Source of the DNA: Staphylococcus muscae
Lineage (GTDB): Bacteria; Bacillota; Bacilli; Staphylococcales; Staphylococcaceae
Direction: 5' to 3'
Assembly (NCBI RefSeq): GCF_003019275.1
Contig: NZ_CP027848.1
Span: 1,798,001 to 1,862,000 of the forward strand
Length of the DNA: 64,000 bases
Within the stretch, counting starts at the first letter, position 1, and each line of letters begins with the position of its first letter. Below the pieces are notes generated by a model, which was not told the origin of the DNA, searched no databases, and worked only from the letters and a program-made list of their open reading frames with translations. A program made the translations under genes and the position numbers. Below are positions 43,366 to 52,083 of this stretch, one piece after another.

Positions 43366-45138
43366 ATGGAAGAGGTATTATCGCATTATTTCGGATACCA
43401 GAAGTTTAGACCAGGACAACGAGAAATTATTTCTTATGTTTTGGATGGGCAACATACATTAGGTGTTTTACCAACTGGTGGCGGTAAATCTCTTTGCTAT
43501 CAAGTACCGGGTCTCAAACAATCTGGTACGACATTGGTGATTAGCCCGTTGATTTCATTGATGAAAGACCAAGTGGATCAACTTAAAACAATGGGCGTTT
43601 CTGCAGCCTACTTGAACAGTAGTCAAAGTATGAAGGAGCAACAAGAGATTGAAGCACAGTTGCGTGCTGGAGAGATTAAGTTTTTATATGTCGCTCCAGA
43701 ACGTTTGGAACAACCACGTTTTGTTGCATTATTACGCCGTCTGCCTATCGCACTTGTTGCGTTTGATGAAGCACATTGTATTTCCAAATGGGGACATGAC
43801 TTTCGACCGAGCTACCAAGCGGTGATTCATACAGTTCTTGCATTACCACAGCAATTTGCAATTGTGGCATTGACAGCAACAGCAACAACTGAAGTACAGC
43901 AAGATATTATGCAACGCCTACACATTCATCCGAATCATGTGGTGAAGACGAGTATAAAAAGGCGCAATCTTATATTTGAAGTGAATCCGACATATCAGCG
44001 AGAAAAGTTTGTGATTCGCTACATTAAGCAACACGTCCAAGACTCTGGTATTGTATATTGCGCCACTCGGAAGCAAGTTGAAACACTATATCATGCATTA
44101 GAAGATGCAGGTATTTCTGCAACTTATTATCATGCAGGACGCACAGCGAAAGAGAGAGAAGCGGCACAAAATGATTTCTTATACGACCGCACACGAGTGG
44201 TAGTGGCGACAAATGCCTTTGGTATGGGGATTGACAAGTCAAATGTCCGCTTTGTGATTCATTACAATATGCCAGGTGACTTGGAGTCTTATTATCAAGA
44301 AGCAGGCCGTGCGGGACGAGATGGTTTAGAAAGTGACTGTATCTTATTATTCAGTGAGCGTGATATCGGGTTGCATGAGTATTTTATTACATCATCTAAG
44401 GCAGATGAAGATTATCAAGATAAGATGGGTGAAAAACTGACGAAAATGATTCAGTACACTAAGACAAAACAATGCTTGGAAGCAACGCTCGTTCATTATT
44501 TTGAGCCGAATGAACGCCTTGAGGAATGTGGTCATTGTAGCAATTGTATTGCCAAAAATAAAACGTATGATATGACAAAAGAAGCTAAAATGATCATCAG
44601 TGGTGTGGCACGATTAAATCAGCAAGAAACTCACCAAACGGTCATTCAAGTATTACGTGGTGAACAATCTGATTATATTCAACATCAAGGGTTTGCTGAT
44701 TTGTCGACGTATGGCATTATGAAAGACTATACCACTGGTGAGTTGCACCACTTGATAGATGAAATGCGATTCAAAGGTTTTTTGAATGCACAAGATGATA
44801 TTTTAATGTGCGATGATAGTGTCAAAAAAATATTAAAAAATGAAACACGCGTTTATACGTCACCATTCCGCCGAAAATCAAAAGAAATCGTGAAGATTAA
44901 TACAGTAGAAGGTGTGGATCGCAAACTTTTAGAACAGTTAATGGCAGTACGTCAGCAACTAAGTGATAAGCTACACGTACCACCTGTCAATATTTTTACA
45001 GATTACACTTTAGAAGAATTTGCAAAGCGAAAACCTACTTCTAAGCAAGAGATGATTCATATAGAAGGGGTCGGGAGCTATAAGTTGAAGCACTATTGCC
45101 CAGTTTTTTTGGAAACGATACAAGCGTATAAAATATGA
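43366..45138 (+). CDS. recQ: ATP-dependent DNA helicase RecQ
   Basis: The 590-residue protein has GYQKFRPGQREII (Q motif), LPTGGGKSLCYQVPG, AFDEAHCISKWGHDF (DEAH with the aromatic-rich loop), VVATNAFGMGIDKSNVRFVIHY, a four-Cys zinc region ending CGHCSNC, a winged helix and a C-terminal HRDC domain (about 515-590). It acts in recombinational repair. It probably shares a transcript with the ABC-F gene. It marks the conserved left border of the glycosyltransferase array. Confidence 0.93.
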   Translation: MEEVLSHYFGYQKFRPGQREIISYVLDGQHTLGVLPTGGGKSLCYQVPGLKQSGTTLVISPLISLMKDQVDQLKTMGVSAAYLNSSQSMKEQQEIEAQLRAGEIKFLYVAPERLEQPRFVALLRRLPIALVAFDEAHCISKWGHDFRPSYQAVIHTVLALPQQFAIVALTATATTEVQQDIMQRLHIHPNHVVKTSIKRRNLIFEVNPTYQREKFVIRYIKQHVQDSGIVYCATRKQVETLYHALEDAGISATYYHAGRTAKEREAAQNDFLYDRTRVVVATNAFGMGIDKSNVRFVIHYNMPGDLESYYQEAGRAGRDGLESDCILLFSERDIGLHEYFITSSKADEDYQDKMGEKLTKMIQYTKTKQCLEATLVHYFEPNERLEECGHCSNCIAKNKTYDMTKEAKMIISGVARLNQQETHQTVIQVLRGEQSDYIQHQGFADLSTYGIMKDYTTGELHHLIDEMRFKGFLNAQDDILMCDDSVKKILKNETRVYTSPFRRKSKEIVKINTVEGVDRKLLEQLMAVRQQLSDKLHVPPVNIFTDYTLEEFAKRKPTSKQEMIHIEGVGSYKLKHYCPVFLETIQAYKI

Positions 45139-45183
45139 GTAGTATAATAGTAGATTCTATATAGAAAGAACTCATAGAAATGG

Positions 45184-45212
45184 TTGCGAATATACGCTAT
45201 CAAATTTAAAAT
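45184..45212 (+). promoter_or_regulatory. Promoter of array gene 1
   Basis: TTGCGA 45184-45189, 17-nt spacer, TAAAAT 45207-45212 inside AAATTTAAAATAAAGT. The same layout recurs before genes 2 and 4. Confidence 0.65.
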
Positions 45213-45269
45213 AAAGTTGTATGAATAGATAAAAAACAGAATGATAAATGATGTTAGGAGACATAATTT

Positions 45270-48026
45270 ATGAGTAAAATATCAATTATAGTACCTATAT
45301 ACAATGTAGAAGATTATATTGCAGAAGCAATTGACTCATTGATTAATCAAACAATCTTTCAAGACCTTGAAATCTTATTAATTGATGATGGTAGTCAAGA
45401 TGGTAGTACAGATATTGCAAAAAAGTATGCAATGGAATATGAGAATATTTCATATCATCTTAAGGAAAATGGTGGTTTGTCAGACGCGCGTAACTACGGT
45501 TTAAGATTTGCATCGAGTAAATATTCGATGTTTTTAGATTCAGATGATATGTATACAAGACAAGCATGTGAACACTTGTATGAGTTTGCAGAAGAAAATC
45601 ATCTTAATATCGTTGTTGGAGATTTAGAGACTTTTCCAAAAGAAACACCGAATTATGGATGGAAAAAGTATTATGGCAATGGTAACCATGTGATTGATTT
45701 AACAGTCAGTGGCGAAGATTTGATAAAAAATCCGTCAGCATGTAATAAATTATTTAGAACTGATATTTTACGTGATAAAAGTGCATTATTCCCTGTGGGG
45801 CGACACTTTGAAGATGCATTTGCGATTATTCCATTGATGTTCAAAGAAAAGTATATTGGTGTTTTAGATGAAAACATATATTTATACAGAAAACGTGAAG
45901 ATGGATCATCAATTATGGACTCAAGTTTTACGAAAGAAAAGAATTATTATGATTATATTGAGTTGATTAAAACTTTATATAATGAATTAATCGTGGGTCA
46001 AACAAATCATCAAGTTGTATTTGCAACAAATGAGTTTATTAGAAAGACATTCCACGGATATCTGAACAATATCTTTTTAAATAGTCAAGTGATATTTGAT
46101 GAAGAGAAAAAAGCATGGATTTTCGATCAAATACAGCCAGTTTATCAAAACATAAATTACAAGTATCTTGAAAAACTCAGCAATCATCGTGTAATGAAAA
46201 CAGTTTACTATGCACTGGTTACAAATGATAAAGCATTATTTGTAAATCCATTTTTAGACGTAGACAATATTATTATTCGTGATAACACGCTCATCTCCAA
46301 AAAACATTTTGATACGCCAGAAATTAATTCAGTTCATTTGTATGCTTCTATTGAAAGATTTATAGAACAAGAAGACGAAATCTTATTTGTTGGTGAATTA
46401 GTTTCAAACAATATGATTATTGATCATCAACTTAAGAATCCACTTGTTGTTGAACTGAAAGATAAAGAAGGGAATATTATAGAGTTGCCTATTGAGAAGT
46501 TTAATAAACTGGACTCACCATATATTAAACAAACAGATGATTCGGCTTGTGGTATTATGATTTCTATTCCTAAATCGGTGATTATGCATGTAAAAAATAC
46601 TTATGAAGTGAGTCTGTTTATTGTTGAAGAAGCAACACAAGAAAGAAAGCCAATTATTACACAGGCGCATGCCTTCCTGCATCGATTTAAAGGGAAGATA
46701 AATCGTCATTTAATTTTAGATGTGTTACCTAATCGAACAATTAAAATCATTACGAATGCATCATTAAAACAGAAGTTGATTCTTGAAAAGAATAGAATTA
46801 TGGACAAATCTAAATTACGTGTGGGAAGTAAGATGCGAATTTTAAGCCATGCTACAAACTGGGCATTAAAGCATAAAAATATAGTATTAGTCGGCGAACG
46901 GTCAGATACATTTCAAGATAATAGTGCGGCGTTTTTTAAATATGTTAATACACAGCCTAATAAGAAGAAACACTATTATTATTTAGCAGATGGACGTTCA
47001 GAAGCATATTCGGAAGCAGCACAGTTTGGTAAAGTTGTGCGAAAAGATTCAATTAGACACTATTTATACTTGTTGTCAGCTAATACGTTGGTAAATTCAT
47101 ATGATCCAGATGCTTATATGAGACCGTCTGCATATTCGAAACCGGAATTCTATCGACTATTCGGTGATTTAATCAATTATAACCGTGTCTTTTTACAGCA
47201 TGGTGTGACATATAATAATGTTGTTCAAGCAATTTCAAATTATCGAATTGGTTTTGAAGGAATTGTTGTGACAAACAAAGATGAAGAAGAATTATTAAAA
47301 CATGGTGCTTATTATAATGATCAGCAATTGATTAGATCGGGCTTTTCACGATACGAAAAATTAAAAGAAAATATTCGCACCAATGAACCGATTCAATTCA
47401 GTGATGAAAAAGAACGTATTATTTTACTAATGCCAACATGGCGTAAAGGTTTAACACCGGGTTCTTACAATAAAAAAGCAGCAAATCAAAAAATTGATCC
47501 GTCTAGATTTTTAGCTTCAAATTACTATGAATTCTATAATAATCTAATTAATAATGAAGAATTGATAAAAGCATTAGAAGAAAAAAATATTAGATTAAAG
47601 TTCTTCCCGCATTATGAAATGAGAGATTTTCTTGAATATTTCAATCAACCAAAGTCAGACAAAATAGAGATAGTACCAAAAGAACAAAATGTACAAGATT
47701 TATTAATTGAATGTGATATGTTGATGACAGACTTTTCTTCTGTATTCTTTGATGTACTATTTATGAAAAAACCAGTTATTTTTACGCAGTTTGATTTAGA
47801 TGCTTTTTACAAAACGCATTATAAAAAAGGGTATTTAGACTTTACGAAGAATGAACTTGGTACATCAGTTCATACGATTGAAGATACTGTAAACGAAGTT
47901 AAAGAAAATATTGAAAATGGATTTACAGTGCCAACAGATGTATTGAATCATATTGAGCATTATTTAGAATATGCATATCAAGAAGACAATAACAAAGCAA
48001 TTTTAGAGTTTATAGAAGAACTTTAA
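45270..48026 (+). CDS. Array gene 1: GT2 glycosyltransferase + CDP-glycerol glycerophosphotransferase
   Basis: The 918-residue protein has three parts. GT2 (about 1-330) shows IIVPIYNVEDYIAEAIDSL, IDDGSQDGS, MFLDSDDMY (D-x-D) and RHFEDAF with the likely catalytic acid pair. The middle domain (about 350-530) is predicted beta-rich and has RFKGKINRHLILDVLPNRTIK. Glyphos_transf (about 555-918) shows FLQHGVTYNNVVQAISNY, MPTWRKGL, KFFPHYEMRDFLEYF and DMLMTDFSSVFFDVLFMKKPVIFTQF. It probably builds or decorates a glycerol-phosphate polymer using CDP-glycerol and a nucleotide sugar. It has its own promoter, a TTAGGAGAC ribosome site and a terminator. Confidence 0.85.
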   Translation: MSKISIIVPIYNVEDYIAEAIDSLINQTIFQDLEILLIDDGSQDGSTDIAKKYAMEYENISYHLKENGGLSDARNYGLRFASSKYSMFLDSDDMYTRQACEHLYEFAEENHLNIVVGDLETFPKETPNYGWKKYYGNGNHVIDLTVSGEDLIKNPSACNKLFRTDILRDKSALFPVGRHFEDAFAIIPLMFKEKYIGVLDENIYLYRKREDGSSIMDSSFTKEKNYYDYIELIKTLYNELIVGQTNHQVVFATNEFIRKTFHGYLNNIFLNSQVIFDEEKKAWIFDQIQPVYQNINYKYLEKLSNHRVMKTVYYALVTNDKALFVNPFLDVDNIIIRDNTLISKKHFDTPEINSVHLYASIERFIEQEDEILFVGELVSNNMIIDHQLKNPLVVELKDKEGNIIELPIEKFNKLDSPYIKQTDDSACGIMISIPKSVIMHVKNTYEVSLFIVEEATQERKPIITQAHAFLHRFKGKINRHLILDVLPNRTIKIITNASLKQKLILEKNRIMDKSKLRVGSKMRILSHATNWALKHKNIVLVGERSDTFQDNSAAFFKYVNTQPNKKKHYYYLADGRSEAYSEAAQFGKVVRKDSIRHYLYLLSANTLVNSYDPDAYMRPSAYSKPEFYRLFGDLINYNRVFLQHGVTYNNVVQAISNYRIGFEGIVVTNKDEEELLKHGAYYNDQQLIRSGFSRYEKLKENIRTNEPIQFSDEKERIILLMPTWRKGLTPGSYNKKAANQKIDPSRFLASNYYEFYNNLINNEELIKALEEKNIRLKFFPHYEMRDFLEYFNQPKSDKIEIVPKEQNVQDLLIECDMLMTDFSSVFFDVLFMKKPVIFTQFDLDAFYKTHYKKGYLDFTKNELGTSVHTIEDTVNEVKENIENGFTVPTDVLNHIEHYLEYAYQEDNNKAILEFIEEL

Positions 48027-48106
48027 TTGTGTGAACAGAATTCTATCTTAATCAAGATAATTAAATAAGTCAGTATAGTTTTTAGAGTGGAATGCCCACT
48101 TTTACG

Positions 48107-48155
48107 TCACCTTAATTGTTAGAAATAGAATCTAACAGTTAGGGTGATTTTTCAC
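48107..48155 (+). terminator. Terminator after array gene 1
   Basis: TCACCTTAATTGTTAGA pairs with TCTAACAGTTAGGGTGA (few mismatches), then TTTTTC. The rest of 48027-48358 holds only the promoter of the next gene. Confidence 0.75.
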
Positions 48156-48274
48156 TTGTTCATAGCATGAAGTAAGAGAATGGTTAATTTATAGAACACA
48201 TTCGAAAGATTTACAAAATAGAGAAAAATGTAAAAAGTATAGAAATGAATATTCAGAAAAGTACATGAAATTAG

Positions 48275-48303
48275 TTGCGTAACAACACCGTGAAATTTAA
48301 AAT
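48275..48303 (+). promoter_or_regulatory. Promoter of array gene 2
   Basis: TTGCGT 48275-48280, 17-nt spacer, TAAAAT 48298-48303. The string AAATTTAAAATAAAGT (48293-48308) is identical to that before gene 1. Confidence 0.65.
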
Positions 48304-48358
48304 AAAGTAGTAACGATAAATTAAAGAGCACGCTTACACACGTTAGGAGACTTTGTTC

Positions 48359-49885
48359 ATGAGTAAAATATCGATGATTATACCGTTTTATAACGTTGAA
48401 GATTACATCATAGATGCACTGGACTCAGTAGTAAATCAAACAATTTTCCAGGATCTTGAAGTCATTTTGATCGATGATGGAAGCCGAGATGGTAGTACGG
48501 AGATTGCAAAAAGTTATGCAGAAAAATATCCAAACATTGCTTATTATCATAAAGAAAATGGGGGGATATCAGATGCACGCAACTATGGCCTACAATTTGT
48601 AACAAGTAAATATACAATGTATATGGATTCAGATGACATGTATACGCCTCAAGCTTGTGAATCTCTCTATAATTTTGCAGAAGAAAAGAACTTAAAACTT
48701 GTTGTAGGTGAGCTGGAACTATATCCGGGTAAAAGTCCAAATTATGATTGGAAAAAATATTTTGGTCATGGTAATCAAGTGATTGATTTATCAGTAGCGG
48801 GGGAAGAACTTATCAAGATGCCTTCAGCATTCAACAAAATATTCAGAACGGAAATTTTACTTGATAAAGAAGAGTTATTTCCGGTTGGGCTTCGTATGGA
48901 AGATGCTTTTGCTATGATACCTTTGATGGTTGAGACAAGAGTAATAGGGCTTGTAGATGAGAAAGTCTATTTATATAGACAACGTGATGATGCTTCTTCT
49001 TATATGGATACTGTCTATAATAATGAAGAGAACTATTATGTTTATATCAAATTAATACAGTCACTGCATAATCAACTAATCGTGGGTGAGAAAAATGAAC
49101 AAATTATTTACGCAGTTCAAAAATTTATTACTAAATCATATCATGGCTTTTTAATTAATATCTTTTTGAAAGATCTTATTACATTTAGTGAAGAAGAAAA
49201 AGCATGGACGTTCGATCAAATACAACCAATTTATCAAGATGTGAATTATAAAATGGTAGAGAAGCTAAGTGAGCACCGTATAATGAAAACCATTTATTAT
49301 GGACTTGTGACAAACAATAAATCACTTTTTGTTAATCCTATTTTGAATGTTGATAGAATCGTGATTAGAGATAAAATATTAACTCATCCAGATTATTTAA
49401 GAAAGCTTGAAATGCATTCTATCCACTTATATGCAGCTATCGAAAGGTTTATTGAAGATGATGAAGATTATGTTTTCATTGGTGAATTGGTTTCGAATAA
49501 TGCTTATATTAATCACAATCTTCAAAATTCATTTGTATTTCTATTGAAAGAATTAGAAGGTCAAACGCTAGAATGTCCTGTTCAGAAGTTCAACAAGTTA
49601 GAATCACCGTATCGTAAGCAAGAGAATGACGCACCTTGTGGTATTAAAGTTCGAATTCCTAAGTCATATGTTAACAACAAAATTGGCAGCTTAGAATTAC
49701 AAATGTGCATTATTGAGAAAGCGACACAAGAGCGCAAATATATTGGAGTTCTTGCACATGATTTATTACATCAATATAAAAGAGAAGGAAATCAGCCCAT
49801 TTCATTAAATATAAGAGAGAACCGTACTATTGAAATGATTATAGATGAAATGCCAGAAGACAGTGCAACTGATGAAACGGTTTAA
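48359..49885 (+). CDS. Array gene 2: GT2 glycosyltransferase with middle domain only
   Basis: The 508-residue paralogue of the first two domains of array gene 1. It has IIPFYNVEDYIIDALDSVV, IDDGSRDGS, MYMDSDDMY and LRMEDAF, where the paralogues read GRHFEDAF. The middle domain ends with HQYKREGNQPISLNIRENRT, and the protein then stops after a short acidic tail (EMPEDSATDETV). The CDP-glycerol transferase domain is absent, and I see no remnant of it in the next 312 nt. The frame is intact with a proper TTAGGAGAC site, so it is a short enzyme rather than a fresh pseudogene. It is the most diverged of the four. Confidence 0.8.
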   Translation: MSKISMIIPFYNVEDYIIDALDSVVNQTIFQDLEVILIDDGSRDGSTEIAKSYAEKYPNIAYYHKENGGISDARNYGLQFVTSKYTMYMDSDDMYTPQACESLYNFAEEKNLKLVVGELELYPGKSPNYDWKKYFGHGNQVIDLSVAGEELIKMPSAFNKIFRTEILLDKEELFPVGLRMEDAFAMIPLMVETRVIGLVDEKVYLYRQRDDASSYMDTVYNNEENYYVYIKLIQSLHNQLIVGEKNEQIIYAVQKFITKSYHGFLINIFLKDLITFSEEEKAWTFDQIQPIYQDVNYKMVEKLSEHRIMKTIYYGLVTNNKSLFVNPILNVDRIVIRDKILTHPDYLRKLEMHSIHLYAAIERFIEDDEDYVFIGELVSNNAYINHNLQNSFVFLLKELEGQTLECPVQKFNKLESPYRKQENDAPCGIKVRIPKSYVNNKIGSLELQMCIIEKATQERKYIGVLAHDLLHQYKREGNQPISLNIRENRTIEMIIDEMPEDSATDETV

Positions 49886-50197
49886 AATTAAGAGATATGA
49901 TAAGCTCATGAAATAATAAAGTCTCATCTCGTATAATATTAAATATAGTGTATAGGACAAAAAAAGAGAATCCATACGGGTAGAATTATGCTATATTTTG
50001 AAATGTAGAATTGCAACAGTCGATAGTAGATGAATGTTTTTCGAGTGTTTTGTACATGCTATTCAATATAAAGTTTGCTATTAATTTTTGTAATAATTTA
50101 CAGTTCTTAGCCTTAAAGATAAAGTTGTTAATGAGCTAACTGAGTAGTAAGCATGATTATATTGAATGAAAATTAAATTAAGGTAGGAGACCTATTT
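49886..50197. other. Intergenic stretch between array genes 2 and 3
   Basis: This 312-nt A/T-rich gap has no ORF with a ribosome site, no clear terminator and no remnant of a glycerophosphotransferase domain. A weak match to the shared promoter region (TTAAAGATAAAGTTGT) lies at 50113-50128, without a well-spaced -35. Confidence 0.5.
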
Positions 50198-51823
50198 ATG
50201 AGCTTAGTATCTATTATAGTGCCGATATACAATGTAGAAAGTTATCTAAAAGAAGCGATTGATTCATTAATTAATCAAACAATTTTTGATGATCTTGAAG
50301 TGATTTTAGTAGATGATGGTAGTCAAGATGGCAGTGGAGTAATTGCAAAAACATATGCGGAGAAGTATGCGAATATTTCGTATCATTATAAAGAAAATGG
50401 TGGTTTATCAGATGCGAGAAACTTTGGTTTACAGTTTGTATCAAGTAAATACACAATGTTTTTAGACTCTGATGATATGTATACACCTCGTGCTTGTGAA
50501 GTTTTGTATCATTTCGCTGAAGAGAATAATTTGAATATTGTAATTGGGAATTTGTTTATATTTCCTGGTAACACACCAAACTATGACTGGAAAAGATATT
50601 TTGGACATGGTAATCGTGTGATTGATTTATCAGTAAGCGGTGAAGAATTATTAAAATCTCCATCAGCATGTAATAAAATCTTCAGAACAGATTTGTTGCG
50701 ACAAAAAGATGAGTTTTTCCCAGTAGGGCGTCACTTTGAAGATGCCTTCTCAATTATTCCATTAATGGCTAATGAACGTATAATTGGACTTGTTGATGAA
50801 AAAGTCTATTTATACAGACAACGAGAAGACGGTTCATCAATCATGAATTCAATCTATACGAAAGAGAAAAATTATTATGATTACATTGATTTAATAAAAA
50901 CACTTCACAATCAATTAATCGTAGATGAGACAAACAAGCAAATTGTTTATGGTGTTCAAAAATTTATTACTAAATCTTTTCATGGGTATTTATTAAATAT
51001 ATTTTTGAAAGATCATATTTCATTTGATGAAAAAGAAAGAGCGTGGATATTTGATCAAATATTACCGATTTATCAAAATATAAACTATAAGATGTTGGAC
51101 AAGCTAAGCGAACATCGTGTGATGAAAACGATTTATTATGCACTTGTTACGAATAATAAATCATTATTTGTGAATCCGATATTAGAGGTCAATCGTATTA
51201 TTATTCGGGATCAAATTTTGATAAATCCAGAATACTTATGTGAGCTAGAAATGCATTCCATTCACTTATATGCGTCTATTGAAAGATTTATTGAAGACAA
51301 TGAAGATTTTGTATTAATCGGTGAGCTTATTTCAAATAACGTGGAAATCGATCATCATCTTCAAAATGAATTCGTATTTCAATTGAAAGGTCCTAAAGGT
51401 CGAGTGGTAGAATACCCAGTTCAGAAATTCAACAAATTAGAATCACCGTATTATAAAGATGAGAACGATGCCTCTTGTGGAATTATGGTGCGTATCCCTA
51501 TGTCAGCCATTAGTGGAAAGGATAATCATTTTGAATTGAAAATGTGCATCATTGAAGAAACAACACAAGAGCATAGATACATTGGTGTTCTTGCACACAA
51601 TCTACTTCATCAATACAAAAGAGAAAAAACTCAGCCTATTTCATTAAATATACGACCAAATCGTACGATTGAATTAATTACGAAAAAAGTATCAGTTGAG
51701 CAACCAGTTGGCAAAACTAACAAAGAAACAAAAGTCGAAAAAAGTATGCAAGATAATGTACAGTCTCTTTTGCAACGTATAAAAAGGGGAATTATTCAGC
51801 TGAAAAATTGTATTTTAAAATAA
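50198..51823 (+). CDS. Array gene 3: GT2 glycosyltransferase with middle domain and basic tail
   Basis: The 541-residue paralogue has IIVPIYNVESYLKEAIDSL, VDDGSQDGS, MFLDSDDMY and GRHFEDAF, followed by the middle domain that ends HQYKREKTQPISLNIRPNRT. It lacks the CDP-glycerol domain. The last 35 residues differ from gene 2: a Lys/Glu hinge and then SLLQRIKRGIIQLKNCILK, a basic amphipathic helix that could hold the enzyme at the membrane. TAGGAGAC precedes the ATG. A terminator follows. Confidence 0.8.
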   Translation: MSLVSIIVPIYNVESYLKEAIDSLINQTIFDDLEVILVDDGSQDGSGVIAKTYAEKYANISYHYKENGGLSDARNFGLQFVSSKYTMFLDSDDMYTPRACEVLYHFAEENNLNIVIGNLFIFPGNTPNYDWKRYFGHGNRVIDLSVSGEELLKSPSACNKIFRTDLLRQKDEFFPVGRHFEDAFSIIPLMANERIIGLVDEKVYLYRQREDGSSIMNSIYTKEKNYYDYIDLIKTLHNQLIVDETNKQIVYGVQKFITKSFHGYLLNIFLKDHISFDEKERAWIFDQILPIYQNINYKMLDKLSEHRVMKTIYYALVTNNKSLFVNPILEVNRIIIRDQILINPEYLCELEMHSIHLYASIERFIEDNEDFVLIGELISNNVEIDHHLQNEFVFQLKGPKGRVVEYPVQKFNKLESPYYKDENDASCGIMVRIPMSAISGKDNHFELKMCIIEETTQEHRYIGVLAHNLLHQYKREKTQPISLNIRPNRTIELITKKVSVEQPVGKTNKETKVEKSMQDNVQSLLQRIKRGIIQLKNCILK

Positions 51824-51894
51824 TTCTTTTCATTAAAATGTAAAGCCGTCAATCAATTTAATATAAGTAAGAAATTCCTATTTTGGATATAAAA

Positions 51895-51937
51895 ACATCT
51901 CAATTGTTATATTGAACAGTTGAGATGGTTTTTCGCA
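51895..51937 (+). terminator. Terminator after array gene 3
   Basis: CATCTCAATTGTT pairs with AACAGTTGAGATG around ATATTG, then GTTTTT. Confidence 0.75.
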
Positions 51938-52007
51938 AATAAATAACAATATAATAGTCAATTATTATAGATATTGGAGAATACAAACAAATTCAATTAA
52001 AATATTG

Positions 52008-52036
52008 TTGATAATATACATTATTAAATTTACAAT
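52008..52036 (+). promoter_or_regulatory. Promoter of array gene 4
   Basis: TTGATA 52008-52013, 17-nt spacer, TACAAT 52031-52036 within AAATTTACAATGAAGT, a diverged copy of the string before genes 1 and 2. Confidence 0.6.
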
Positions 52037-52083
52037 GAAGTAGAGAGTATTAAGAACGAGAATAAATGTTAGGAGACATCAAC

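Noticed and set aside
48359..51823. Array genes 2 and 3 as frameshifted pseudogenes of full-length enzymes
   Set aside because: Their frames are intact, each has a good ribosome site, their tails are specific, and no remnant of the missing domain follows in any frame.
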